Assembly: GCA_963930775.1 (NCBI GenBank)
Contig: OZ005689.1
Span: forward strand, 36,038,694 to 36,102,693
From: Cliona cf. orientalis
Lineage: Eukaryota; Porifera; Demospongiae; Clionaida; Clionaidae
Length of the DNA stretch: 64,000 bases
Reading direction: 5' to 3'
Numbering within the stretch: position 1 is the stretch's first letter; each line of letters opens with the position of its first letter. Positions 23,901 to 34,443 of the stretch are shown here, piece after piece. The notes under the pieces are model-generated. The model saw nothing but the letters and a program-made list of their open reading frames with translations. It had not been told where the DNA came from and searched no databases. A program made the position numbers and the translations under genes.

Positions 23901-24438
23901 CCGTAGAGTCTGGTTAATAAGCGCATGCGCTTATCACTTTCGGTGGTAAGGAAACATGCGCCTATTAGACGATGTGCGCTTAGTAGAGAGTGAAGTTTTG
24001 GCCCCGCCCACTGCCAGCACGTTCGAGCGTTCAATCATAAAGCTAGCAAGTTATGAACACAGCGGTTCTTGGACTAAGCTCTGTAATAGTTCATGGGAGT
24101 ATGATCAGAAGCCATCGCTGGAAGAAAACCGTGGAAAAATAGCCGACTTCTTTGGCGAGACTCGCTTCGGTCGAGGTCAAGAGTCCGAACCCGTCTCAGT
24201 GGAACATCGCAGTGTTGAGTATAGCCGATCTCGTGCAGCTGGCTATCCGAAAATAGGTTGGTAAATTAGTTTTAGCCATGTGGAGCATGGAACACTATTG
24301 ATCGAACGATGACTTTTACTGTCGTCTTTATTGGGCGCATGCGCTCATTAGACAATACTTAATAACAGGAAGGAAGCATGCGCTTATTAAAAAATATGCG
24401 CTTAATAAGCATGTGCGCTTATTAACCAGACTTTACGG
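23901..24438 (+). mobile_element. GCGCTTATTAACCAG-type MITE, copy 2
   Basis: Same ends and interior as copy 1, flanked by TA (23899-23900, 24439-24440). It is nested in the 6-kb element. Its right end is only about 44 bp before the start codon of the 24483 gene, so it replaces most of that gene's upstream region. Confidence 0.88.
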
Positions 24439-24482
24439 TATCACTTTGAACTGGGCTAGCGCGCTATAGCTAACTCCGAGTC

Positions 24483-25748
24483 ATGCCCAAGGGTAAAGCT
24501 AGAAGAAAAAGGAAGGCTGAGATTGCTCAAGTGGCAAAGACTATCATACCATCCAAGAATGACAGTGATGAACTTGCTACAAAGATACTTGACCAGGCAG
24601 CAGGCTTGACGTGGTTGGAACTATATCCTGAAAGGAAGAGTTTCTTGGATATGATAAAAACCGAATGTGAAGATGAGTTCAGAATCTTAGTGAGTTCTCT
24701 CTGTAACAAATATTCTGATCTACTAAAGTCATTTCAAGGGAAGCATGCTTATGTGGACTTACAAATACAGTGGCATGAATACATCAAAGCAGTTGCAGCA
24801 TTTGTTGAGGCACAAGCTTTGCAGGATGCCCAAATAGAGGCATCTGAGTTTGAACATTCGGTAGGGTCATCACCTGCTGCAAATGCTTGGCTTTCTATCG
24901 TTACGACAGTAAACTGTCATGTGATCTCAACAAAGGCTGATCAATTCACAATGGTGCATCACATCGCTGACTATATTTACAAGAATCAACATATCAAGGC
25001 ATCAGAAAAGCCTAGTACAAGTGATACCAAGGAAATTTGTACAGAAAAATCTGGTGATGAAAATAGTCTAGTTGCTTTGATTCAAATGTGTGGTAGCCAG
25101 CTGCAGAGAATTTACAAAAACAAACAACATGAAGCACAGGAACTACAGCTAACATGCGGTTCAGTTCCTAGCAACTTGAGAGAGAAAATAGCTGTGGTTG
25201 ACAACATTTGCATGACAGCTGATGAAAAACTTTTAGCTCAAGCCTACCTACCTGTCAGTGATGAAGGGGGTATGAGATTTCCGAGACGTAAATTTTTCCC
25301 TTTTCTGAAGGAGTTCGATACAATTGTACGCTCTGAAATCAACTACAAGGCATTTGAGAAACATGGGAATCAACTCTTTCAGGTACATGTATGTAACACA
25401 TGCACAATCATGTTTATAATATTAGTGTACCAAGAGTATTATAGTCAAGACTCTTGTAGCTACATCCATCAGTGTTCACGATCATGCATAATTTTCATGT
25501 AGGTGATTGCCCCCCGGATGCAAGCACATAAAAGGAATCTGCGTGAACTATTCACTGAGTGTCTACCCAAATCGTTTTCTACTGGTACTGTAGTGGACAT
25601 ATATAGTATGCTGTTTGACAAAATGGTGAACTTACGTAAGAAGGATATGGAAAAATCATGGGAGCGTAAGCTGGTATGCAAGTCGGGGAGTCAAGTGACC
25701 TTAAATCTTCGTGATGAACTGAAACCTTACGCAATCAAGAAAAAATAA
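24483..25748 (+). CDS. Partner protein of the 6-kb transposon, 381 aa, two exons, unknown function
   Basis: The ATG at 24483 opens a basic N-terminus (MPKGKARRKRKAEI, nuclear-localisation-like). Exon 1 ends at 25382 (CAG then GTACAT) and exon 2 starts at 25503 after an AG. The join is phase 0 and gives 300 plus 81 residues, stop at 25746. The protein is largely helical and soluble-looking, with no membrane segment. EKLLAQAYLPVSDEGG and RFPRRKFFPFLKEFD are distinctive phrases near residues 250-280. AATAAA follows at 25796-25801. I recognise no family. It lies convergent to the transposase inside the same TIRs, so it is probably an element accessory protein. Its frame is unbroken, unlike the transposase. 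Confidence 0.75.
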
Positions 25749-25825
25749 TATTATACTGTGTATGCAATGGAACTGTACATAACTATTGCAGTATCAATAA
25801 ATTCTGCAGGTACATGATTATTGTG

Positions 25826-28800
25826 TTATTTAGATTTGCGCTTTAATCCATATGTTACACTAAGTTTGTCCTTGCGATAGGCCGACTCTTCCTTTTTGCC
25901 TTCTGAAACGGCATCAGCAATAAGAAGTCGTGAAATGGCAGACTCATAGTTTGTGGCAGAAAGATTACCCCCAGCATCATATTTAACAGACTCTCTATAG
26001 CACTCCCGTTAATACGGACTGGAACAACATAATGTTGACCACACTGTTCAGTGAAAGTACCACATAGACCCTTGAATCCACAATACATTAGACGTAGCAG
26101 GTCCCAAGTCTGCACAAGTAAAATCAGTTGTAGTTGGTAGTAATGTACACAGATTTATACAATATATACCTGCCAAGCGAGAAAAGGTTTCTGGTCATTG
26201 CTTTTTGGGTCAACACCATTCTTGATCACATCGTTACACCAGCAAGTAAAGAAACTGTATCCTTCATCCATCCTCTTTAAAACTGGAGAGTCATCCGATA
26301 TTACGTGTTCACAAGATAAAATTCCACGTTCAAACATCTTATTGAGAGCTGTGAGAAACTTTAATGTCATTTCATCTCCACGTGTGTTGCCATAACGTGA
26401 GATTTCTGCTAGTACCTTGTCTTGCTGTGTGCGTATGTGTTTTTTGTGTGAGAGATAGGGATAATGAATGAGATAGGGGGGTGGAAGAGAGAGCGAGAGA
26501 CAAACGGGAGAAAAGGAGAGACAGTAAGGGTAACAATACAGGTTACTGTACCTGCATTATTTTGGCAGGGGCCACATTCAGACATGTCAAGGAATCTCTC
26601 TTGATGTATCGCTCCTTAAGTTTGGGGACTTCGCTCATAAGTCCACGTTCTGCTGGCTCCTCTTCTCTCGTCCACCAAAAAATGATCCCATCGTTGCTTA
26701 GTTTTTCCAGAACTGAACAATGCAGATATCATATTTTTTAGCTGCAAAATTTTACAAGAGTACAATATGTCATACACTTTCACATACATACATACATAAT
26801 ACATACATGTAACATTCTACATGTACGTGCATAACATGCTTACCTGATGGCTAGGACAAACAATACACCACACCAAGGCATCAGAAAAAGGATTCTTAAA
26901 CGAACATGGAACCAGGAAAGGATCAGCAGAGGATAGATCAAGATCAAATTGACCCTCAGTCCCACAGAGCTTCTTCAATACAGTTAAATTAGAACTTGCT
27001 CCATCACAGACAAGGCCGATTACATTAAACCCCACACATTCAAGTGCACGCAAAACTTCAAACAAGCAAGCAGTAGTAAAACGAGCGTCTAATCCAGATT
27101 CACTCGTGAAGTAGGGCCCAATAAGATCGAATTTTGATGATACATCTCGCCAGAGGAATTGGAGAATATATGTGGTTTTCTTCAATTTATCCTCACATAG
27201 CTCCTCATAGACATCGGAGAGGGAAATCAAGTCACTCTGGGTCATAGCTAAACCAACAATTCGATTTGTTGATGTATGCCAGCAAACCTACATATTACTT
27301 CACATAGGGTGTGCTTTAATTTGATACCTATACAACAACTTACTCCATTTTGTACTTTAACCTCATCAAATATCAAACTCCCTGTGCAAGAGGTACTGGT
27401 TGGCCATCATTGGATATTTTTTCCTTGTGTGCACAATATCCTTTCCATTGCTCACAAAGGTACTCATATGAAACCCCAGGTTTCTGGCTATAAGCAGAAG
27501 TGAATGATTCAAGACTAGATCGGCTGGGCAGTTGAAGGATTTTAAGGCTTTTTAGTGCCTCAAATGCAGCTGGACTGCGGATAAATACAGCAAGAGCTGC
27601 ATAATGGTAAGAATAATAATATAACATAACATACCATGCATCACATGTACATACATGCATGCATATACATTCATTTCAGGGGAGCCTGGGGTGCTCCCCC
27701 AGATTGATTTGCCCTTCCCTTTTTTAATAAGGTATTTGCTCCCTCTTAAGCAAAATCCTGAAATGAACACTGTGCACATACATGTACATGTGCATGCTTG
27801 GCTTTTTGTGTGTGGTGTGATCTTCTCTATATATAGGCATTCATATGAGGGACAAAATTTAGTTGCTATGGGTGGATGGGTCATGGTAGTCATGTCAACA
27901 TGCACATGTACATTCTTAAATAAAGCACACCAAAATTATTGTACACACATACCAATTCTGTATGTTACCATGCTCCAACGATTGCCAGTGCATCCCGTTT
28001 CTACTAACAATAACACCATCACAGGGTAGCAATACAAATTTGGTATATTTGCTTACTGCACAGTTGTTGGTCTTGAATAAATTGTCTGCGGTCTGTGTCC
28101 TTTTCCCATAGGCCCTGAATCACTCCCTGAAGCCCCTTGCTCTCCGCTTCACTAAACACAGCCTCTAGGTTTTGCTTTGCAACAGAATTACTATTAATGT
28201 GCGTCACGACATTAGACAAATCTATACTCTCCTCTCCAGTAAGCTCAAGGCCTAATGCATCAGAAAGAGTAAGAATATGTACGCTAGTGGACAAATATTA
28301 TCACTAACTTGATGCTTGAGTCAGCCTCTGGACCTTCTCAGTTAGTACCTTGCACTCCTTTTTCAGACGCTTGATCTTCTCATTCAAGCTGGCTGGTGAA
28401 AGTCTACATACTGGGAATTTAGATACAGGATCCCTTCTAGCATCTTTTTCTTCAGATGATAATAGGACACTTCTGCTTGCATTTTGAACTGCACGTTGAG
28501 CCTCAACTGTACACTTTTGACAGACATCATGCAATTCATGACCAACACGAGCAAAAACATTGCATGGTTGATGCCACAGCAAATATGAGGTAGACTCGTA
28601 CCTCGTGACTGGTTGAGAAATGATACGCACATTATCACGATGATACCCGATCACCTTTACTTTGTCTTCATAAAATGAACTGGCAATTCCAGGACACAGG
28701 GCATACTTCCCACTAATCAGATCCAAAATCTCATCAAACTGTGTCTGGTTGACCCGTACTGTACCTAATAAAAAGTACTAGTCACATCTCTCGGCTGCAC

Positions 28801-29429
28801 ACACAAATACACACACACACACACACACACACTGGTGCACACGTACATACCGATCAATCTCTTATCCATGCATTCATTCTTAGTATAATATTAAATTTAT
28901 AAGGTGAATGCACATTACACAGGCACATGCAATTACCTTTAAACCTTTCAACTACACGGGGGATTGGGTACAGCACTTGAAGTTGGTATACTCGAGTGGT
29001 TAGAGACACCAATACACGAACAACATCGACAGGGCCAAGTGGTGGTTGAAGTGAACAAGCAGGCCGAGTGATTTCCAGCCATTTCGAAGTTCCACTTGGC
29101 TCTGATAATATGCGCACCTTTGCTTGTTGGGCACTGCTAAGAAACGCTTGTATCCAACGTTCATTCACCAATGACTCCTCGTGTAGATCGCCCGTACTCA
29201 TAGTTCCACTCACAGGGTCACTCTCAAGGGTACGATCAGAAATACGCTTGGATTTATCCGTCATGACACCACCATAGGTCAGACACTTTTTCGGACTCTT
29301 AGCCAACACCGCTCGAGCTCGCCGCTTCCTACTGCGAGGTGTAGAAGAGAGGAGAGATTTGATGCAGAATCTGCTGTACGATAGCCGTCCCACAGGTACA
29401 GAGCGTGGACTTCTTCTCGGCGTCCTCAT
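25826..29429 (-). pseudogene. P-element/THAP9-like transposase, eight exons, three frameshifts
   Basis: Predicted exons: 29429-28937, 28764-28309, 28251-28057, 27596-27344, 27287-26844, 26741-26552, 26424-26170 and about 26112-25826, with GT/AG borders and phases that join. The protein starts with a basic Arg/Ser-rich tail (MRTPRRSPRSVPVGRLSYS). It then has a Cys-rich segment and coiled coil (LNEKIKRLKKECKVLTEKVQ), SPAAFEALKSLKILQLPSR, and the catalytic region KFDLIGPYFTSES...VGFNVIGLVCDGASSN, CIVCPSHQ, APAKIMQ, then ...SATNYESAISRLL near the end. These motifs fit the RNase-H-like P-element family, though no THAP finger was seen. Single-base frameshifts near 27362, 26695 and 25985 inactivate it. 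Confidence 0.75.
28801..28833. repeat. CA microsatellite
   Basis: A run of about 15 CA units within an intron of the minus-strand transposase gene. Confidence 0.9.
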
Positions 29430-29726
29430 CTCGAGTGCATTGTGGCCATAGCCTATCACGTACATGTACTGTCTGTATTTAATATACGTACGTACTTGTA
29501 CCTCTGGACTGTGGTCGAACACGTGTTAAAAGTTATTCTTGTGAGTTTACATAACGCAGTTTAGTGACATACGTAGGATGACGCCACTATTTCGCAACGT
29601 AGCGCTCGCTCGCCCACGCAGTTACGTACTCTTCCTAATACACTCTTGGTTTTACTCCACAAGCAAAATTCAATAATAATTTTCTGTTGAGAAGTAGCTA
29701 TTAGCTACTATCATCAACTGCAATAA

Positions 29727-30363
29727 TTAACCCTCGGCGCATGTGCGAGGGTTACTGTAGTCGTTCTATGTGTGTGTGTGTGTGTCTGTCTGTCTGTTAC
29801 CACGCTAACTGCTATATACCTCGTTTGCGAGTCCAAATTGTGATGTTATAAGGTTCCTTATGGTGTTCCAAACTCATAATTTGTGTGGATTTCGTAGAGA
29901 ACGCTTTATTCGCTAGTTTTGGAGTCATTTGCTGATTCTAAGCTTCTCGATCTCGGCCAGCTAACTTTTCGTATAAATAGGTGTGTCGCGCTATATACGG
30001 CATAAGCCTAATAGTTATACGCATGTGCGAAGGTTACGAAGGCTGGGTCAGGGGACATATGGATGATCGAGATGTATTAAGTTGGCAAAAAACAGCAGCC
30101 AGCAACGTTGAGCTGGGTTGGCTGAGTGGACTAGGGCTGGTGCTGGTGGAGAGGTGGTCATGGGTTCGAACCCCGCTTGATCTTTGAATTTTTTTTTTTT
30201 CTTCCACTTTCGAAAATCATTTTTTCTAAGCTTTTTTGGTGGGCTAGTTAGCCAGTACTCAAAGCGCTAAATTTTAGACACAGCCTAATATTATACAATC
30301 ATCTTTATAGCTACCTACGTAGTATAATATCATTACTATAAATCTGACAGCGCCGAGGGTTTA
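29727..30363. mobile_element. TAACCCTCGGCGC-type MITE
   Basis: The left end TTAACCCTCGGCGC (29727-29740) and right end GCGCCGAGGGTTTA (30350-30363) are inverted complements at 13 of 14 positions. TG and TCTG repeats follow the left end. Fragments of the same left-end unit, in inverted orientation, occur near 44870-44936 and 51330-51410, so this is a dispersed family. It contains the tRNA-like segment at 30088-30270. Confidence 0.65.
30088..30270 (+). repeat. tRNA-derived SINE-like segment, copy 1
   Basis: A box-like TGGCTGAGTGG (near 30118) and B box-like GGTTCGAACCCC (30163-30174) are about 45 bp apart. The layout resembles a tRNA with a long variable arm (Ser/Leu type). A T-rich tract follows (30186-30200), then TTTTCTAAGCTTTTTTGGTGG. 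A homologous segment lies on the minus strand at 49545-49725. It does not fold as a complete tRNA as I read it, so I call it a SINE and not a tRNA gene. Confidence 0.7.
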
Positions 30364-31505
30364 GCACCAGTGGTATTCATTACCTATAGTACTCATCCCA
30401 CAGTGACATAAGGACACTTGTGGTCTCCAAGGATGATAGATTCCAAACTAAGGCACCAGATGGTAAGGCAGCACTTATGAAGCACTATTAAGCAGCCTGT
30501 ACCACTGCAAGAATGTTGTTCTGTATATTATAAACTTAATGTAGAAATATGTAACATTGATGGGATAATGTGCATGAGTTATTCACAGTAATGCCCTCCA
30601 GGTATTCAGGAAACTGACTGTCTAAAAGTTAGAAAGTTAGATTATGAGCTACGTTTTGATCTTTGTTTCAGCTCCTTAACTATTACCGTTACCGAAATAC
30701 GCTTTTTTGGTCCAAGTAAAATGTGACAATCATACATGTCAAGAAGCTTGGTACAGCGTAGTCCACTTAATTCGAATTTACAAATTCACCCAAATAATTT
30801 GAAAATTTGAATTACAGCAATATCCACTTAATTCGAATTTTGCTCATATGAATAATAGTTTTGAATTAAAGGGATAATAGCTACCACATATGTGACCGGA
30901 TTTGGGAAAACCCTCTGTATGGGATCTGCACACGATTCGCGCAATGCCCGTTTTAGTAGCTCAGATCGAAATTAGTCAAAGTCCAAATTTTGTCATATAC
31001 ATGTTGAACAACCCTTCTAACCGACTGTTGCCATCTTCTGCGGAGGCTAATCGTGCTATACGAAGGCGAAATAAACCTTCACTTTGACCCACCTAGTCAG
31101 CACAGCCGCCGTACATGGAGCCCGTTGCTATGGGCGCTAATTAGAATTCTCTACCTAGATACATGATTGAACTACGGTACATTCGCTCACCTTTTTAGCT
31201 TCTTGGGCATCTAAGAACAATCGGCTGTCGTTATCAATAACGAAATTCAACTCTTGCTCAATCTTTACGTTCATTTCAAATGGCTTCGCCCAGGTCTATT
31301 TACTGAGTATTTCACTTCCCTTTGAACAGCAGTGATCAGTATGCTGTGTACCTAGCTTGTAGTGTGGTTGTCTGCTATAGTACTGTGGTTTGCTTGGGCT
31401 TCCCCAGCCATGGCCAGTACATGACTGGCACGCACGCGCTATTGCGCAAGTGCTAGTGCTGTTACCGTTACCACGGTGATTTTTGAATTTCGGCGGGATA
31501 TTTGA

Positions 31506-32510
31506 ATGGGTGCTATTATGGCCATGAGTGCTGAACCTCAAAGGAAGACCGCTTACTCTGATGACCTCAGGTGGCGGATTGTATGGCTAAGGCTAACCAG
31601 GGAATTTTCTTATCGAGATGTAGCCAGGAGTTTATGTGTGTCACTGGGAACTGTGCATAATGTGTGGGGAAAATTTATGGCAACAGGCGAGGTTACTGCA
31701 AAGAAGCAACCACCTAGAGAATCAATGAGAGTATTGGATCACCACCATGAATTGCTTGTAATAGGATTGGTATTACACCAGCCTGATATGTATCTCAGGG
31801 AAGTTTGCCAATACATACATGCAACATCAGGTGTGAACGTATCTGAACCTACACTATGTAGGATTTTACGAAAGCATGGCCTTACAAGAAAAAAGATCAG
31901 GCAAGAGGCTATCCAACGCTGTTCAATGTTAAGAGGCCGTTATTTAGCTGAGATGACAACATTTCGTGCAGATCAGTTGGTATGGATAGATGAAACTGGC
32001 TGCAGAAACAAAGGTAGCATTCGAGCAGCTGGATATGCTCTAAGGGGAATGACGCCTGTTCGAAGACGTCTTCTTGTCAAAGGGAAGCGTGTTTCATGTA
32101 TTGCGGCCATTGCTTGTGATGGATTAGTTGCTCTAGAAGCAGCAACTACTACAGTAAATGCAGAAATATTCTTTGATTTTGTGCGTGGTTCACTGATACC
32201 CAACATGCTTCCCTTTGATGGGAGTAGCCCTTGCTCTGTAGCAGTCATGGACAACTGCTCAATTCATCATGCTGACTCAGTTAAGAAACTCTTCCAACAG
32301 GCTGGTATTCTCCTCATATTTCTCCCCCCTTATAGCCCAGATCTTAACCCTATAGAGTTGGCATTTGCTAAAGTGAAACGATACCTTAAAGAGAATGATG
32401 AATTGCTACAGTTTACACCAGATCCATTACCCATCATCAGAGCAGCATTTAACACAATCACTGAAACTGACTGTAATCATTGGAGTGTACATTGTGGCTA
32501 TGGAATGTAG
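31506..32510 (+). CDS. Tc1/mariner-type DD34E transposase, 334 aa
   Basis: An N-terminal helix-turn-helix region lies at about residues 15-70 (LRWRIVWLRLTREFSYRDVA, VSLGTVHNVW), followed by a second wHTH-like segment to about 135. The catalytic triad is visible: D162 in VWIDETG, D249 in VAVMDNCSIHH, E284 in YSPDLNPIELAFAKVK. There are 34 residues between the second Asp and the Glu, i.e. DD34E. Length is typical. The first in-frame ATG gives MGAIMAMSAEPQ; the Met at residue 5 or 7 could serve equally. No stop or frameshift. It is expected to cut and paste the element via its 27-bp ends at TA. Confidence 0.9.
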   Translation: MGAIMAMSAEPQRKTAYSDDLRWRIVWLRLTREFSYRDVARSLCVSLGTVHNVWGKFMATGEVTAKKQPPRESMRVLDHHHELLVIGLVLHQPDMYLREVCQYIHATSGVNVSEPTLCRILRKHGLTRKKIRQEAIQRCSMLRGRYLAEMTTFRADQLVWIDETGCRNKGSIRAAGYALRGMTPVRRRLLVKGKRVSCIAAIACDGLVALEAATTTVNAEIFFDFVRGSLIPNMLPFDGSSPCSVAVMDNCSIHHADSVKKLFQQAGILLIFLPPYSPDLNPIELAFAKVKRYLKENDELLQFTPDPLPIIRAAFNTITETDCNHWSVHCGYGM

Positions 32511-32555
32511 TATTAATAATGTATACATAGTGGAGTCAAGCTTTATGCTGTAGTT

Positions 32556-33861
32556 TCACAAAATGTTGAGATCTTCTAATATTTTGTTCTTTTGTGCCTC
32601 ATACTCTTCTTTTGTTATTGCACCACAATCCAATAGAGAATACCACTCTTTCATTTGCGTCATGTACTGCGATCTAAGGCTGGATCGTTTAGCTGGAGAA
32701 ATGCACGCACTCTGAACAGATGACGCAGCCGCACTACTGGTGCTGCAACTAGCACTGCCACCATCAGTAGACTTTGGGGTGGATACAGGTGCATTTTTAT
32801 CCTTTATTCGAAAAAAAGGATAATCAGGAGGAGTTTCAAATGATGAGTGCTTGCCCATATTAATCAAATGAGCCCACATTCTAAGCCTGTAGGCATCAAA
32901 CTTGCCTGAGTGTTTATCGCTCAATTTTTGATATACGGTGTCAACTTCATCCAGTGTTTTTGAATTTATTTCAGCACTGCTCATTCGGGGCTTTTTCTTA
33001 GAATTAGATTCAGAAAAACATTTCCTTTTCACAGTGACGCTCTTGCTTGGTAGTGTTTTAGCCCGTCCATCACACCAGATAATAATTTCAGTTTTCTTAG
33101 CTTCCTGATATTCCTTGTACATATCCTCTATGTCACTTTCATTGAAGATCCAACGTGTCTTACCACGAACTCCCTGTTTGCTAGGCTCGATATAACCGAC
33201 ATCATATTCATCCCCTTCTGGCACATGTTCTGCTAACGACTCGTTCAGAGCAGACCGTATGTCAGAACACTTGGTGAAGTTCACTGTTGTGCGAAGCTTA
33301 TGGACTTTATATAGCCCCTTTTTAACAGGATCCACGACTTTAACTGAGTAAGAAACATCTTTAAACATAGTTTCCTCCGTAGCTGATTCACTGCTAGAGC
33401 TTGCGTGTGGGGATGTATCATGTTTAGTGGGCCCATTAGAACTCGGAGCAGAAATACTTGCTGCTTTTGTTAGATCAACTATAGGATCAGGATTACTCAA
33501 TATTGGATGATCAACGGTTAAGTCTAGGATTGGGTTGGGATGAGTAGGCTGCATTACATGGAAATGTGGTGTGCTTTTATTAGATATATCAAGTTTATGT
33601 GTAGCTAATTTAAAAATATATTAATTTTTATAGCCGAATAGCCATAATATATGCAGCTCTTACCTGGGGAAATACGCTGGTTGATTGAGCATGAGGTACG
33701 CATGATGGCGGTGGTAGCATTGGCCTGGGTCCTGCAGCTGTCCAATGAATGCCAGAACCAGGCTGAGGAGGTGGCCTATAGTTAGGTTGTGAAGCATCGC
33801 TGTGTGGCCACGTTGGAGAAGCATTTAGATATCCGATGTTGTACCAGTGCTTTAGATCCAT
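32556..33861 (-). CDS. Accessory protein of the Tc1/mariner element, two exons, SIM-like motifs and SHOCT-like tail
   Basis: Exon 1 (33861-33664) gives MDLKHWYNIGYLNASP and a Pro-rich stretch, ending CCCCAG before GTAAGA. The intron is 33663-33549. Exon 2 (33548-32556) joins in phase 0 and starts PTHPNPILDLTV. Total about 397 residues. Two hydrophobic-acidic motifs, ILDLTV and IVDLTK, resemble SUMO-interacting motifs. A folded middle (SYSVKVVDPVKKGLYKVHKL to WCDGRAKTLPS) is unrecognised. A basic KKKPRM may be a nuclear signal. The last ~30 residues (WYSLLDCGAITKEEYEAQKN) fit the SHOCT short C-terminal domain. It is convergent with the transposase. Function unknown. Confidence 0.8.
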
Positions 33862-34443
33862 GCCGCTACGAGAGTCACAATCACTTGCTGACTCAGCTCA
33901 CTGCACTGAATCATGAGCTATGCGCGCCAAAATACTACTGCGTGGCAATTGTGCATGCGCAGCTGTGTAGTGCAGTCTGTGGTGATGTATGGGTGTGTCT
34001 ATATTAAATTAACTTGTTACCGTGTAAACTCTGCTGACTGACCACTTGTCTCAGCTCACTAGAGAGTGCATGCACTGTTCAAAGGGAAGTGAAATACTCA
34101 GTAACTGATTTCCGGGTCAGTATTCGGAAACGCCATAAGCGTGCATAGCTACGCCTTTAGACTGTAATTTCTCGATTATTGGGGATGTGGCGCTATCACA
34201 AACAAAGCGCGCGATCGGCCTAAGACTTGAACGCGGTTATCAAACATGCATCATACTCAATTTTCTGAAAAAATCCCATACAGAGGGTTTTTCCAAATCC
34301 GGTCACATAATTATAATAATAATCTTTACATATTCAGATGCAACAACCATTTTCTTCTCTGGAGGCACTGTCCACTCTATCTACTATTTCTAGCTTTCTT
34401 TTAACCTTTTAGGGCCGACACACGCGCAGATTTTTTGTTGAGA

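Larger units (their letters stand above)
23626..29654. mobile_element. 6.0-kb two-gene DNA transposon with TTTTA target duplication
   Basis: The inverted ends at 23631-23657 and 29623-29649 match at 27 of 27 positions, each starting CCAAGAGTGTATTAGG. TTTTA lies directly outside both (23626-23630, 29650-29654), reading as a 5-bp target-site duplication. Inside are two convergent genes: a plus-strand gene of unknown function (24483-25748) and a minus-strand P-element-like transposase (29429-25826), with 77 bp between their stops. MITE copy 2 (23901-24438) is nested near the left end. P-type elements are known for 8-bp duplications, so a 5-bp one is unusual. Confidence 0.88.
31303..34101. mobile_element. 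2.8-kb Tc1/mariner (IS630-type) element with two genes
   Basis: Perfect 27-bp inverted ends (31303-31329 and 34075-34101, starting CTGAGTATTTCACTTCCC) are flanked by TA on each side (31301-31302, 34102-34103). The uninterrupted site is readable from MITE copy A (ATTTAATTGATTTCC at about 753-767), which confirms insertion at a single TA. A transposase (31506-32510, plus) and a spliced accessory gene (33861-32556, minus) point at each other with 45 bp between stops. Both frames are open, so this looks like the youngest complete element in the window. Confidence 0.93.
30891..34307 (+). mobile_element. TGTGACC-type MITE, copy C, split by a Tc1/mariner element
   Basis: The left end TGTGACCGGATTTGGGAAAA (30891 on) and right end (inverted, finishing CCGGTCACA at 34307) are flanked by TA (30889-30890, 34308-34309). 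The interior matches copies A and B but is interrupted at 31303-34101 by a complete two-gene transposon. Without the insert and its duplicated TA the MITE would be about 616 bp. This MITE is therefore older than the insertion. Confidence 0.9.

Noticed and set aside
30110-30185. Functional tRNA gene
   Set aside because: A- and B-box-like motifs are present, but I could not pair a proper acceptor stem or place an anticodon arm; a T-rich tail and a second dispersed copy fit a SINE better.
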